Assembly: GCF_900168055.1 (NCBI RefSeq)
Contig: NZ_FUYS01000002.1
Coordinates: 310,888 to 374,887 of the forward strand
DNA length: 64,000 bases
Source: Parapedobacter luteus
GTDB taxonomy: Bacteria > Bacteroidota > Bacteroidia > Sphingobacteriales > Sphingobacteriaceae
Reading direction: 5' to 3'
Shown: positions 24,903 through 34,778 of the stretch, piece after piece
Layout of the letters: every line of letters begins with the position of its first letter
Numbering within the stretch: position 1 is the first letter of the stretch
The notes under the pieces: model-generated
The model's input: the letters and a program-made list of their open reading frames with translations, nothing else
What the model was told of the DNA's origin: nothing
Databases searched by the model: none
Position numbers and translations under genes: made by a program

Positions 24903-27044
24903 TCAGTTTGTGTGTGGCGTCTCCATGTCGACTTTTGTCGTCGTATTGCTTTTTTTGCCACTGGTGTCATAGTCAATGCGTACGTGGTAGATGCTCTTTA
25001 GCATATCTTTGAATATTTCGCTGACCATGGTGATGTCTTTCAGGGTGATATTGCTGTTTACAAGTTGTTTTTGGTTCAGCTTGGATTCAATAATTTTATC
25101 AACCAGATCATTCAGGCTTTGTGCACTGGGCTCCTTCAAACTCCTTGACGCCGCTTCGACGGAATCGGCCATCATCAAGACGGCAGTTTCCCGCGAGAAG
25201 GGAACAGGGCCAGGATAATGAAAGATATCCTCATCCACGAACTTTTCCGGAAACGACTTAATGTAGGATTGATAGAAATAATCTACCCTGGTTGTACCGT
25301 GATGGGTACGGATAAAATCGATGATTACTTCGGGCAGCTGGTTCTTTCTGGCAAGCTCTACGCCTTTGGCGACGTGCGAGATAATAATCTGCGCACTTTG
25401 TTCGAACGAAAGACCGTCATGCGGATTGTGTCCTTTGGTTTGATTTTCGATAAAATACTGTGGATTGAACATTTTACCGATATCGTGGTACAGGGCACCG
25501 GCTCTTACTAATAAGGTATTGCCACCGATTTTATAAATGGCCGCCTCCGCAAGATTGGCCACTTGCATGGAATGCTGGAATGTGCCGGGGGCTTTATATG
25601 ACAATTCGCGAAGCAATTTCGAGTTGCTGTTAGTAAGCTCCATTAAGGTGACATCTGAAATAATGCCAAACAAGCGCTCGAACGCATAAATAAGCGGATA
25701 AGCCAGCAGGGTGAGCAACACGCTGAACACAAAGGGCGCGATGTCCGACCAGTAAAGGTTGCCGAGTGACCCGTCGCGCATCAGTCCCATACCGATATAA
25801 GCGATCAAGTACGTGCCCAGTATGATGGCGGATGAAATCAGGAACTGCTCCCGTTTCACCAGTGTTTTGATGCTGTATATGGCTACCATACCCGCGGAAA
25901 ACTGAAGAAACACAAATTCAAAACTGTTGGGCACAAAAAAGGCGGCTAGCAGGACCATAAGCAGGTGGATATTCAGCGCCAGACGCGTGTCAAACAGGAT
26001 CCGTATAATGATGGGGACAATGCAGTAGGGGATGTAATAAAGACTCGGCAGCTTGATTTTAATGGCCCAAGACAAGACGAGCAGCATGCCGGTAATGACA
26101 ATAAGGATAAGGAATATCAACCGGTTGTTGTGGTAAATATCCTTGCGAAAGAGGTAAATGAACACGAAGAGCAGCGAGACGACCAAGGCGACAATGAAAA
26201 ACTGTCCTAGCATGACCAATGCGCGGTTGCCTCCGATGCGCGCTTCTTCTTCGTAAGCTTTCCGCAAAGACTCTATTTTTTGGTAGATTTCGTTGTTGAC
26301 CGTGGTGCCATTAGCCACAATGAGTTCACCGCGTTGTACCATGCCCCTTGTCGTGGAAATGCTGGCCAATGCGTCTTCTTCCAGCCTTGCGGTCAGCGAT
26401 TCGTTGAAGAGGTAATTGACGGAAATATAGCTGCCAATGACATCGATGAACCATTCTTTTTGTTTGATGGCCGTTCGGCCATTGATCGTTTTGCTGACAT
26501 ATTCCGCCGCGGTTTCGGTTGTAAATACAGCCGCAGTATTCATTTGTTTGGCTACATGATCGGTCAATAACGTAAAATTGTAATGTGTACGATCACCTTG
26601 GAATTTGTTGTTCAGCGCAATGACTCCCCGCCGGTAAATATCCGTCAGTAGCTTTTTGCCCGTTTGTTCATAGGTGGCGACGTCTATATTCAACGTATCC
26701 AAGCCAGCGGCCTGCCATTTTTCGGGTAGATCAGCCTCGAATTGGGCAATTTGCTGTTCAGCGATCTGGGTATTGTGGTCGTAAATGGGATATACCGATT
26801 TTAAAACATTTTCCCGTTCCTTCTCAAGCTCGGCCTGCGTTTTTAAAACGGCAAAGTTATAGGGAGATATCAGATCTTCGTGCATCCAGACTTTCCCTTT
26901 CTCAAACTCATACCTGAAGCGGGGCTGCTTAGGTAAAAATAAGGTAATCAACACAATACTGGATAATATCATCCCGTATTTGAGTATATAACCATACCGC
27001 CCGCCTTTATGAGCTGCTTGATATTTAATTTTTAGCCGTGCCAC
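24903..27044 (-). CDS. 7TMR-HD family HD phosphohydrolase (PgpH-like)
   Basis: A membrane enzyme of 713 residues: an N-terminal membrane anchor (about 21-40), a large extracytoplasmic 7TM-HD extracellular domain (about 45-270), seven membrane helices (about 280-470), then a cytosolic HD domain. HD-site residues are in FQHSMQVANLAEAAI, AGALYHDIGKM and FIRTHHGTTRVDYFY. The best-studied member, PgpH, hydrolyses c-di-AMP, so a role in c-di-AMP turnover is likely. The start is a GTG at 27044 with an in-frame stop shortly upstream and no earlier ATG. Confidence 0.92.
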   Translation of the reverse strand: MARLKIKYQAAHKGGRYGYILKYGMILSSIVLITLFLPKQPRFRYEFEKGKVWMHEDLISPYNFAVLKTQAELEKERENVLKSVYPIYDHNTQIAEQQIAQFEADLPEKWQAAGLDTLNIDVATYEQTGKKLLTDIYRRGVIALNNKFQGDRTHYNFTLLTDHVAKQMNTAAVFTTETAAEYVSKTINGRTAIKQKEWFIDVIGSYISVNYLFNESLTARLEEDALASISTTRGMVQRGELIVANGTTVNNEIYQKIESLRKAYEEEARIGGNRALVMLGQFFIVALVVSLLFVFIYLFRKDIYHNNRLIFLILIVITGMLLVLSWAIKIKLPSLYYIPYCIVPIIIRILFDTRLALNIHLLMVLLAAFFVPNSFEFVFLQFSAGMVAIYSIKTLVKREQFLISSAIILGTYLIAYIGMGLMRDGSLGNLYWSDIAPFVFSVLLTLLAYPLIYAFERLFGIISDVTLMELTNSNSKLLRELSYKAPGTFQHSMQVANLAEAAIYKIGGNTLLVRAGALYHDIGKMFNPQYFIENQTKGHNPHDGLSFEQSAQIIISHVAKGVELARKNQLPEVIIDFIRTHHGTTRVDYFYQSYIKSFPEKFVDEDIFHYPGPVPFSRETAVLMMADSVEAASRSLKEPSAQSLNDLVDKIIESKLNQKQLVNSNITLKDITMVSEIFKDMLKSIYHVRIDYDTSGKKSNTTTKVDMETPHTN

Positions 27045-27262
27045 GATGCCGTATTTTTAATCTCAAACTTACTAAAATAATCCGTTATACGGAAGGAACG
27101 GAGGATTACCTGTGGCAAATGTAGCAAAACGCTTTTATTATGGGCGGACGAATAGCCTGTTTTTAACAGTATCATAAATAGCAATTAATGATAGCTTATT
27201 ATTTGTGTTGTAATTTTTCACCCTGAAATGGGCATGAGGCCATAAAGGGTAATTAATTACGG

Positions 27263-27493
27263 ATGAAAACAAAAAGTCGCATCATGACAAAATCTAGTAT
27301 TGAAATCACGGACAACGCATACCTCATCACCCTGGATAAATCAGAGTTTGAATATCCGTTGGTGCGTAAGCTGTTGAACAGATTGCTCAGTGGTAATCTT
27401 CATCAAGAAACAGGGCTTCCGAATGACGAAGATTTGACAGGTAAATATCCTGCAGAGCTCGGGGAGCGTTTCGACTTCCTTGCCGACAAATAA
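27263..27493 (+). CDS. Small hypothetical protein (76 aa)
   Basis: I do not recognise this protein. It is hydrophilic, acidic, has no signal peptide or Cys, and reads like a short structured domain (IEITDNAYLITLDKSEFEYP, then a Leu-rich helix VRKLLNRLL). A second ATG at 27284 could be the true start (69 residues). It is divergent from the HD phosphohydrolase gene across a 218-bp gap, and 59 bp upstream of rpe on the same strand, but rpe has its own promoter box. Its coding status rests on codon-like composition and position only. Confidence 0.5.
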   Translation: MKTKSRIMTKSSIEITDNAYLITLDKSEFEYPLVRKLLNRLLSGNLHQETGLPNDEDLTGKYPAELGERFDFLADK

Positions 27494-27506
27494 TAACGGC
27501 GCTCGC

Positions 27507-27540
27507 TTTGGCTGACAATGGCAGCAATTCGTTATCTTTG
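27507..27540 (+). promoter_or_regulatory. Promoter of rpe (TTTG-N22-TATCTTTG)
   Basis: TATCTTTG at 27533-27540 is an exact -7 match; a TTTG at 27507-27510 is 22 bp upstream, slightly long. The box lies only 12 bp before the rpe ATG, giving a very short leader. Confidence 0.6.
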
Positions 27541-27552
27541 CCAAAAAAAGTC

Positions 27553-28233
27553 ATGCCCAAGCGTAAACACCTTGTTGCCCCGTCCGTATTGTCCGCAGAT
27601 TTTGCGCATTTATATGATGACATTGCAATGGTCAACCAAAGCGAAGCCGATTGGTTCCATATCGACATTATGGATGGCGTTTTTGTGCCCAACATTTCTT
27701 TTGGTTTTCCGGTGTTGGCTTCCATAGCCCACTACGCAAAAAAACCACTGGACGTACATTTGATGATTACCCATCCCGACCGTTACATTAAGCAATTCAA
27801 AGCTGCGGGAGCGGACAACATTACCGTGCATCTGGAGGCGTGTACCCACCTCAACCGAACGGTACATGCCATTAAAGAAATGGGATGTACCGCCGGCGTG
27901 GCTATTAATCCGAGCACGCCCGTGGCCCAGCTTCACGAAATTGTGGATGATGTAGATCTCGTGCTTATCATGTCGGTTAATCCCGGTTTCGGCGGGCAAA
28001 ACTTCATTGAAGCGACCTATCGGAAGATTAGGGAATTGAGGGCATTGGCAGCAGGACGAAATGACGGGCTGCTCATCGAAATAGACGGCGGAGTAAACAA
28101 CCACAATGCCCTGGCATTATTGAAGGCAGGGGCGGATGTGCTGGTGGCAGGCAACTTTATATTTGCTGCCAAAAACCCTATCCATACCATTGCTGAGCTC
28201 AAACGCATAACGCCGGATTTGATTTCGACGTAA
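27553..28233 (+). CDS. rpe: Ribulose-phosphate 3-epimerase
   Basis: Interconverts ribulose 5-phosphate and xylulose 5-phosphate in the pentose phosphate pathway. TIM barrel of 226 residues with APSVLSADFAHL at the start, the metal site HIDIMDGVFVPNISFG, LDVHLMI, MSVNPGFGGQNFI and IEIDGGVN, all expected. A longer frame starting at 27508 would contain the -7 box, so I chose the ATG at 27553. Cytosolic, monocistronic. Confidence 0.95.
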   Translation: MPKRKHLVAPSVLSADFAHLYDDIAMVNQSEADWFHIDIMDGVFVPNISFGFPVLASIAHYAKKPLDVHLMITHPDRYIKQFKAAGADNITVHLEACTHLNRTVHAIKEMGCTAGVAINPSTPVAQLHEIVDDVDLVLIMSVNPGFGGQNFIEATYRKIRELRALAAGRNDGLLIEIDGGVNNHNALALLKAGADVLVAGNFIFAAKNPIHTIAELKRITPDLIST

Positions 28234-28407
28234 AGGGCCCGTTGCCATACGTATCAACTTGTTTAGAATATTTCCAAATTAAACGGGCGATTGGCCAAAC
28301 CTCGTTGTAACTTGTTTTTTTTGTAAATTCGCAACAATTTAAAAATAACGACACCTTATCGACCGTTATTTTGTCTTTTCTTTATCATAATTAATTACTA
28401 GTAATAG

Positions 28408-30678
28408 ATGGCATTTGATATTGACATGATTAAAAAGGTCTACGCCCAGTACGCCGAGCGGATTGCTGCCGCCCGTAACGTGGTGAATAGGCCTTTGACA
28501 CTTACAGAGAAGATTTTATATACTCACTTGTGGGACGGCAATGCTACCCAGGGGTATGAACGAGGAATTTCGTATGTAGATTTTGCGCCTGACCGGGTGG
28601 CCATGCAAGACGCTACTGCCCAGATGGCCCTGTTGCAATTCATGCAGGCAGGAAGGCCTCGGGTAGCCGTTCCCTCTACTGTTCATTGCGACCACCTTAT
28701 CCGGGCAAAGGAAGGCGCCGAAAAGGACTTAGCCGTTGCGACCACGGAAAGTAAGGAGGTATTTGATTTTCTGGCGTCAGTGTCCAACAAATATGGCATC
28801 GGTTTTTGGAAGCCAGGTGCAGGGATTATCCACCAGGTGGTTCTGGAAAATTACGCTTTTCCGGGCGGCATGATGATCGGAACGGATTCGCACACGGTCA
28901 ATGCGGGCGGGTTGGGCATGCTGGCCATTGGCGTTGGTGGGGCTGATGCCTGCGATGTGATGGCTGGTTTGCCTTGGGAGCTTAAATTTCCGAAATTAAT
29001 CGGTGTCAAGCTAACCGGTAAGCTTAACGGTTGGACGGCGCCCAAGGATGTGATCTTGAAAGTAGCTGGTATCCTCACCGTGAAAGGTGGGACAGGCTGC
29101 ATCGTTGAGTATTTTGGTGAAGGCGCACGGTCCATGTCCTGCACCGGCAAAGGAACCATCTGTAATATGGGCGCAGAGATAGGGGCGACAACCTCTACGT
29201 TCGGGTACGACGAGTCCATGGAGCGCTACCTGCGAGCCACCAATCGTGCGGATGTGGCCGACGCTGCAAACGCTATCAAAGAACACTTAACTGCGGACCC
29301 GGAGGTATATGCTGATCCGGAAGCTTACTTTGACCAAGTCATTGAAATTAATCTTTCTGAGCTTGAACCTCACTTGAACGGTCCCTTTACTCCGGATTTG
29401 GCTACGCCGGTCTCGAAAATGAAAGAGGAGGCCGCGAAGAACGGCTGGCCATTGAAGGTAGAATGGGGGTTGATCGGCTCCTGCACCAATTCATCGTATG
29501 AAGATTTATCCCGTGCAGCGTCTGTGGCGAAGCAAGCGGTAGAAAAAGGGCTGGCCAGGAAGGCTGAATTTGGTATCAACCCCGGCTCTGAACAGGTGCG
29601 TTATACAGCGGAACGGGATGGTTTGCTGGATACATTTACCGATTTGGATGCCACGATTTTCACCAACGCATGCGGCCCGTGTATTGGTATGTGGGCACGC
29701 GTGGGAGCTGAAAAAGCCGAAAAAAATACAATTGTTCATTCGTTTAACCGGAATTTTGCAAAACGGGCGGATGGCAACCCGAATACGTATGCGTTTGTGG
29801 CTTCTCCTGAGCTAGTCGCAGCCATTGCCATTTCTGGCGATTTGTCGTTCAATCCGATTACGGATACATTGATCAACGACAAAGGCGAGGCAGTGAAATT
29901 GGACCCCCCTGTTGGCGATGAGTTGCCGCAAAAGGGATTTGACGTGGAAGACCCGGGCTATCAAGCACCCGCGGAAGATGGTAGCCACGTTGTCGTGGCG
30001 GTATCGCCCACTTCTGATCGCCTGCAGTTACTCGATCCGTTTCCGGCGTGGGAGGGAACAGACCTTACGGGGCTGAAGTTGCTTATCAAAGCCAAAGGCA
30101 AGTGTACTACTGACCACATTTCCATGGCTGGGCCTTGGTTGAAATATCGTGGCCATTTGGATAACATCTCCAATAATTTACTTATCGGTGCCGTTAATTT
30201 CTTCAATGATAAAACGGATTACGTGAAAAACCAGTTGACGAATGAATACGGTCCGGTGCCTGCTACGCAACGGGACTATAAGGCGGCGGGAATCGGTTCC
30301 ATCGTGGTGGGAGATGAGAATTATGGCGAAGGTTCGTCTCGCGAACATGCAGCGATGGAGCCCCGGCATTTGGGGGTCCGTGCGGTATTGGTCAAATCAT
30401 TTGCCCGTATTCACGAGACCAATCTGAAAAAGCAAGGCATGTTGGCTTTGACATTTGCTGATAAGGATGACTACAATAAGATATTGGAGGATGATACCTT
30501 TGATATTGTGGGGCTTACTGAATTTGCGCCCAATAAGCCGCTTACATTGGTCATCCGCCATGCGGATGGCTCGGTAGACGAAATCAACGTCAACCACAGC
30601 TATAATGAGCAGCAGATTGGCTGGTTCAGGGCAGGAGGGGCGTTGAATATCATCCGCCAGACCCAAGCTTCTGCGTAA
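28408..30678 (+). CDS. acnA: Aconitate hydratase, mitochondrial type
   Basis: Isomerises citrate and isocitrate in the TCA cycle using a [4Fe-4S] cluster. The 756-residue protein matches the eukaryotic mitochondrial-type aconitase found in Bacteroidota rather than E. coli AcnB. The cluster Cys ligands are Cys359 in GSCTNSS and Cys422/Cys425 in [22 protein letters not shown] and the late [17 protein letters not shown] swivel-domain substrate loop are present. It is monocistronic, ended by the hairpin at 30704-30742. The leader has no perfect -7 box. The gene symbol is uncertain because naming of this class varies. Confidence 0.94.
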   Translation: MAFDIDMIKKVYAQYAERIAAARNVVNRPLTLTEKILYTHLWDGNATQGYERGISYVDFAPDRVAMQDATAQMALLQFMQAGRPRVAVPSTVHCDHLIRAKEGAEKDLAVATTESKEVFDFLASVSNKYGIGFWKPGAGIIHQVVLENYAFPGGMMIGTDSHTVNAGGLGMLAIGVGGADACDVMAGLPWELKFPKLIGVKLTGKLNGWTAPKDVILKVAGILTVKGGTGCIVEYFGEGARSMSCTGKGTICNMGAEIGATTSTFGYDESMERYLRATNRADVADAANAIKEHLTADPEVYADPEAYFDQVIEINLSELEPHLNGPFTPDLATPVSKMKEEAAKNGWPLKVEWGLIGSCTNSSYEDLSRAASVAKQAVEKGLARKAEFGINPGSEQVRYTAERDGLLDTFTDLDATIFTNACGPCIGMWARVGAEKAEKNTIVHSFNRNFAKRADGNPNTYAFVASPELVAAIAISGDLSFNPITDTLINDKGEAVKLDPPVGDELPQKGFDVEDPGYQAPAEDGSHVVVAVSPTSDRLQLLDPFPAWEGTDLTGLKLLIKAKGKCTTDHISMAGPWLKYRGHLDNISNNLLIGAVNFFNDKTDYVKNQLTNEYGPVPATQRDYKAAGIGSIVVGDENYGEGSSREHAAMEPRHLGVRAVLVKSFARIHETNLKKQGMLALTFADKDDYNKILEDDTFDIVGLTEFAPNKPLTLVIRHADGSVDEINVNHSYNEQQIGWFRAGGALNIIRQTQASA

Positions 30679-30703
30679 TACGAATTAACTAACTAAACTA
30701 AAC

Positions 30704-30742
30704 AAAAGCCGTTCCGGTGTGCCGGAATGGCTTTTATTTTTT
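30704..30742. terminator. Bidirectional terminator between acn and the MBL gene
   Basis: AAAGCC-G-TTCCGG pairs with CCGGAA-T-GGCTTT across a 4-nt loop, followed by a T-run on the plus strand and a T-rich tract on the minus strand. It serves two convergent genes. Confidence 0.85.
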
Positions 30743-31583
30743 ATAGCCATTCGTTCAGCGAAAAGGTGTCCTTAAGCCGATATCCTTTTTCGGTAAGCTG
30801 TATTGTGCAACATTCGTTGACGGGGTCGTGCTCTAAGAACAATGCGTAGTCGTTGTCAACAGCTTCCTGCCAGTAGTGTTTTCGCTCTTCCATCGTGGTA
30901 AGCGGCCTGACGTCATAACTCATCACGTAGGGCAGGGGGATGTGTCCCGCCGACGGGAGAAGATCGGCCATGTAAAGCAATGTTTTTCCGTTGTAATTGA
31001 TCTGTGGCAGCATCATCGCATCGGTATGGCCGTAAGCAAAGCGTACGGTAATGTTCTCGGTAAATTTCACGCCGTCTTCAACGGGTATGAAACGAAGCTG
31101 GCCACTTTCATAGATGGGGATAATGTTCTCTTGCAGGAAGGAAGGCTTTTCCCGGTGATTGGGGAACAGGGCCCAGTCCCAATGCTGTTCATTACTCCAG
31201 TAAGTGGCATTTTTGAAAGCAGGAACTAAATTCCCCTGTTCACGTATGATAGCGCCCCCTACATGGTCGAAATGGAGGTGGGTGATGAATACGTCGGTGA
31301 TGTCATCCCTGTGGAATCCATGGGTGGCAAGTGAGCTGTCCAATGTGGCATCGCCATGGCGATAATAATGGCTGAAAAATTTATCTCCCTGTTTATTACC
31401 TATACCGGTATCCACCAAGATCAAGCGCGATTCGTCTTCAATAAGCAGCAGCCTTGTCGCCCAAGTACACATGTTTCGCTCGTCTGCTGGATTTGTCCGT
31501 TGCCATATTGACTTGGGTACTACGCCAAACATAGCTCCTCCGTCAAGCTTGAAAAATCCGGTATCAATCGTATATAGCCTCAT
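30741..31583 (-). CDS. MBL-fold metallohydrolase (lactonase-like)
   Basis: A metallo-beta-lactamase-fold hydrolase of 280 residues. The metal motif is THLHFDHVGG (His-x-His-x-Asp-His), with later ligands in AYGHTDAMMLPQ, YMADLLPSAGHIPL and the C-terminal LFLEHDP. The arrangement resembles the AHL-lactonase/phosphotriesterase-like branch (VDTGIGN preceding the motif), but no substrate can be assigned. No signal peptide. A near-consensus TATCTTTA lies upstream on the minus strand. Confidence 0.85.
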   Translation of the reverse strand: MRLYTIDTGFFKLDGGAMFGVVPKSIWQRTNPADERNMCTWATRLLLIEDESRLILVDTGIGNKQGDKFFSHYYRHGDATLDSSLATHGFHRDDITDVFITHLHFDHVGGAIIREQGNLVPAFKNATYWSNEQHWDWALFPNHREKPSFLQENIIPIYESGQLRFIPVEDGVKFTENITVRFAYGHTDAMMLPQINYNGKTLLYMADLLPSAGHIPLPYVMSYDVRPLTTMEERKHYWQEAVDNDYALFLEHDPVNECCTIQLTEKGYRLKDTFSLNEWL

Positions 31584-31874
31584 CGTTTTTAATTCTTAAT
31601 GTTATAATATAGCCTTGGTCAGTTGCTAAAGATAGCAAATGCATACTTAAAAGTAAAACGCCAATAAATATGCCGCATTATCGTCCTTGATTTTTTTCTT
31701 TTTGATAAAAATGGCTAAAACGTTAAACGGTATTGTGCGTCAGTTTGTTGTCTTAGTGTATAATTTACAATAAACTGATTTTCAGCGATTTTTTGTTTTA
31801 TTTTACCAATTTTTAGTCTGACATTTGCTACGATTTGCGCTACAGAAGTAAATAAAATATGTAAATAAAACGCT

Positions 31875-33491
31875 ATGAATGAGTATACAAAGTTGTTTTT
31901 TGACTTGAGTTATCTTTTTATTCAGGAAAACGTAAATGTACACTATCAGAAAAAAACGGCAGAACTGGTTGAACAGGCCGTTGCAAGAAGCGAGGGGAAA
32001 CTTGCTGATTCCGGTGCGCTATGTGTCGATACCGGCCGTTTCACCGGTCGCACGCCGTTTGACAGGTTCATTGTCCGCGATGCGCAAACTGAAAATACGG
32101 TGTGGTGGGGCTCCAATAATCAGCCGCTGACCAGCGAGGCGTTCGAGCGGCTGTTTGAACAAATGGGGCGGTACTTTCGAGATAAGGATGTGTTCGTGCG
32201 TGATGCCATCGTCGGGGCCGATCCCGGCCATAGTATTGATGTGCGGGTGGTTACTGAAACGGCTTATCAGAGCATTTTTGCAAACAATCTATTTGTAAGG
32301 CCGGCCTCGCCAGATTCCAAAGTGCGCCCCGAATGGTCGGTGTTGGCGGCTCCGGGATATACCTGCGCCGAACCAGAGCAGCATGGATTGCATAACCCCA
32401 ATTTTGTGGTCATCAACTTTACGTGGAAAGTGGTTTTGATCGCCGGCACAGGTTATACAGGAGAGATTAAGAAGAGCATGTTTTCAGTAATGAACTATAT
32501 TTTGCCGCTCGAAAAACGGATACTCGCCATGCATTGTGCGGCCAATACGAATGATGACGGGCACACTGCGCTTTTCTTTGGCCTCTCAGGGACCGGGAAG
32601 ACCACACTTTCTGCTGCTCACGACCGGTCGTTGATAGGAGACGATGAACACGGTTGGGACGAAAAAGGGATTTTTAATTTGGAAGGGGGCTGTTATGCCA
32701 AATGCATCGGGCTGAATGAAGATGATGAGCCGGAGATTTTCCGGGCGGTTCGCTTTGGTGCGCTAGTTGAAAATACTAATTTCATCCCCGGTACGCGCGT
32801 ACCTGACTACCGGGATGTCTCAAAAACGGAAAACACCAGGGCTGCTTATCCTATCCACCATGTGGCAGATAGTGTCCCAACCGGTATGGCACCGGCGCCG
32901 CGGGACATCTTCTTTCTCACGGCAGATGCCTTTGGCGTCATTCCCCCGGTATCATTGCTGACTACCACACAGGCGATGTATCATTTTATCTCCGGCTATA
33001 CAGCTAAGGTTGGGGGTACAGAGGTAGGCGTTAAGGAGCCAAGGGCTGTATTTTCGGCATGCTTTGGAGAGGCTTTCTTACCGCTGCACCCTTCGCATTA
33101 CGCCGAGCTGTTAAGGGATAGGTTGGCAGGCAGGAAAATTAATGTGTGGTTAATCAATACGGGATGGATTGCTGGCCCGTTCGGCGTTGGTCGTCGTATC
33201 AAACTGGAATATACACGGGCTATCGTGAGGGCAGCCCTGAACGGCGTGCTTAAGGAGTCTACGTTCCGGACCCACCCGGTATTTGGGCTGCATTATCCCG
33301 CCAGTTGCCCCGGTGTGCCGGATGCGGTGCTGGATCCGGTGCAGCTATGGCCTGACGAAAATGCGTATTACGGCCAAGCGAACCAGTTAGCTAAGCTTTT
33401 CATAGCGAACTTCAGGAAATTCGAAGATGCGGTAAGCGACGATGTGCTGGCCGCCGCCCCGACGGTACTTGCCGGCAACCCTTCGGTATAG
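31875..33491 (+). CDS. pckA: Phosphoenolpyruvate carboxykinase (ATP)
   Basis: Decarboxylates oxaloacetate to PEP with ATP, linking the TCA cycle to gluconeogenesis (or the reverse under anaplerotic conditions). The 538-residue protein has the oxaloacetate-binding TGRFTGRTPFDRFIVRD, the kinase-1a P-loop FGLSGTGKTTLSAAHDR (about 235-251) and the kinase-2/metal region GDDEHGWDEKGIFNLEGGCY. Length and order are normal for the ATP-type enzyme. The 290-bp upstream region is AT-rich with no perfect -7 box, though a TACGATTTG lies 42 bp before the ATG. A terminator follows. Confidence 0.95.
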   Translation: MNEYTKLFFDLSYLFIQENVNVHYQKKTAELVEQAVARSEGKLADSGALCVDTGRFTGRTPFDRFIVRDAQTENTVWWGSNNQPLTSEAFERLFEQMGRYFRDKDVFVRDAIVGADPGHSIDVRVVTETAYQSIFANNLFVRPASPDSKVRPEWSVLAAPGYTCAEPEQHGLHNPNFVVINFTWKVVLIAGTGYTGEIKKSMFSVMNYILPLEKRILAMHCAANTNDDGHTALFFGLSGTGKTTLSAAHDRSLIGDDEHGWDEKGIFNLEGGCYAKCIGLNEDDEPEIFRAVRFGALVENTNFIPGTRVPDYRDVSKTENTRAAYPIHHVADSVPTGMAPAPRDIFFLTADAFGVIPPVSLLTTTQAMYHFISGYTAKVGGTEVGVKEPRAVFSACFGEAFLPLHPSHYAELLRDRLAGRKINVWLINTGWIAGPFGVGRRIKLEYTRAIVRAALNGVLKESTFRTHPVFGLHYPASCPGVPDAVLDPVQLWPDENAYYGQANQLAKLFIANFRKFEDAVSDDVLAAAPTVLAGNPSV

Positions 33492-33492
33492 G

Positions 33493-33518
33493 GCCCTCAT
33501 CGATAGTGGGCTTTTTTT
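33493..33518 (+). terminator. Intrinsic terminator after pckA
   Basis: GCCC and GGGC arms flank a 10-nt loop with a weaker inner pair, followed by seven T, starting 2 bp after the pckA stop. Confidence 0.6.
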
Positions 33519-33624
33519 GATAAAATCACGCAAACGATTGCTTGTGGAAAAGCTATTGTTTTTACTGGGTGAATTTGCATATTGCGTGTCATTTTGAACG
33601 CATAAAGCCGATTCAGTTATCGCT

Positions 33625-34746
33625 ATGAGCAATTTTAATCCACAGCAACTCGCTACGCTAGCAAAACAATTCATTATTGAAGGCGATGTGCTCAATGTGC
33701 TGCCGTTTGGTTCAGGACATATTAATGATACGTACCGTGTACATGTGCGTGGAACGGGAAGCGATTATTTGCTTCAGCGAATCAACCATCACGTCTTCGG
33801 TGATGTGCCGGCGCTGATGCAGAACATCATGCGGGTCACGCAGCATTTAAAACGGAAATATGACTCCTTTGGCGGTGATAATCTGCCCGTAGCGGATCGG
33901 GTATTGACGTTAATACCAACAGAAGCGGGGCTGACTTATCATCGAGATGAGGCAGGCAACTTTTGGCGGATGTTTATCCTGCTTGCCAACACACGAAGTT
34001 ACGATATTGTAGAGACTCCGCTGCAAGCTAAGGAGGGGGGGCGTGCATTCGGGCAATTTCAACGGCTGTTATCCGATTTGGATGCTCACCTTATTCATGA
34101 AGTGTTGCCTGATTTCCATCACATTGGCAAGCGGTTAGCTAAACTGGACAGTGCCATCGCTGCTGATCGGGTAAACCGGGTATGCCGGGTAGCTGACGAA
34201 ATAACGTTTATAAAACGCCGCGAAAACCGCATGCATACCCTATTAAATCTTGCAGCTGCCGGGAAGTTGCCCCTGCGTATCACGCACAACGACACGAAAT
34301 TTAATAATGTTTTACTGGATGTTCATGATCGTGCACAATGCGTAATTGATTTGGATACCGTAATGCCGGGATATGTGGCCTACGATTTCGGCGATGCGAT
34401 TCGCACCATCATCAACAGTGCAGCCGAAGATGAAGCCGATTTGCGTAAGATCACATTGAATATCCCGTTGTTCGAAGCCTATACCGCCGGTTATTTTGAA
34501 GAGGCGGATTCTTTTTTGACCGCGAGTGAAGTCAACTCGTTGATAGAGGGCATACTGCTGTTACCTTATATGCAGGCTGTGCGGTTCCTTACCGATTTTC
34601 TCGAAGGCGATCATTATTATAAGACGCATCACGCCGATCACAATTTGCAGCGTGCTAGGGCACAGCTCAAATTGGTTGAGCTGGTTGAAGCCCACGAACA
34701 TGTGCTGCAGGACTGCATTCATCGGACAGCGGGACGTTATACGTAG
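33625..34746 (+). CDS. Phosphotransferase, N-acetylhexosamine 1-kinase (NahK)-like
   Basis: An aminoglycoside-phosphotransferase-fold sugar kinase of 373 residues. The N-terminal PFGSGHINDTYRV is the glycine loop; the catalytic loop is LRITHNDTKFNNVLLD, and the metal segment is VIDLDTVMPGYVAYDFGDAIR. The last two blocks are close to those of bifidobacterial NahK, which phosphorylates GlcNAc/GalNAc at C1, so an anomeric sugar kinase is the best guess. No signal peptide. The CBM9-like gene follows after 32 bp on the same strand and is probably co-transcribed. Confidence 0.78.
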   Translation: MSNFNPQQLATLAKQFIIEGDVLNVLPFGSGHINDTYRVHVRGTGSDYLLQRINHHVFGDVPALMQNIMRVTQHLKRKYDSFGGDNLPVADRVLTLIPTEAGLTYHRDEAGNFWRMFILLANTRSYDIVETPLQAKEGGRAFGQFQRLLSDLDAHLIHEVLPDFHHIGKRLAKLDSAIAADRVNRVCRVADEITFIKRRENRMHTLLNLAAAGKLPLRITHNDTKFNNVLLDVHDRAQCVIDLDTVMPGYVAYDFGDAIRTIINSAAEDEADLRKITLNIPLFEAYTAGYFEEADSFLTASEVNSLIEGILLLPYMQAVRFLTDFLEGDHYYKTHHADHNLQRARAQLKLVELVEAHEHVLQDCIHRTAGRYT

Positions 34747-34778
34747 CTGGGTTTGTAGCGAAGTCAATAGGAACACAT

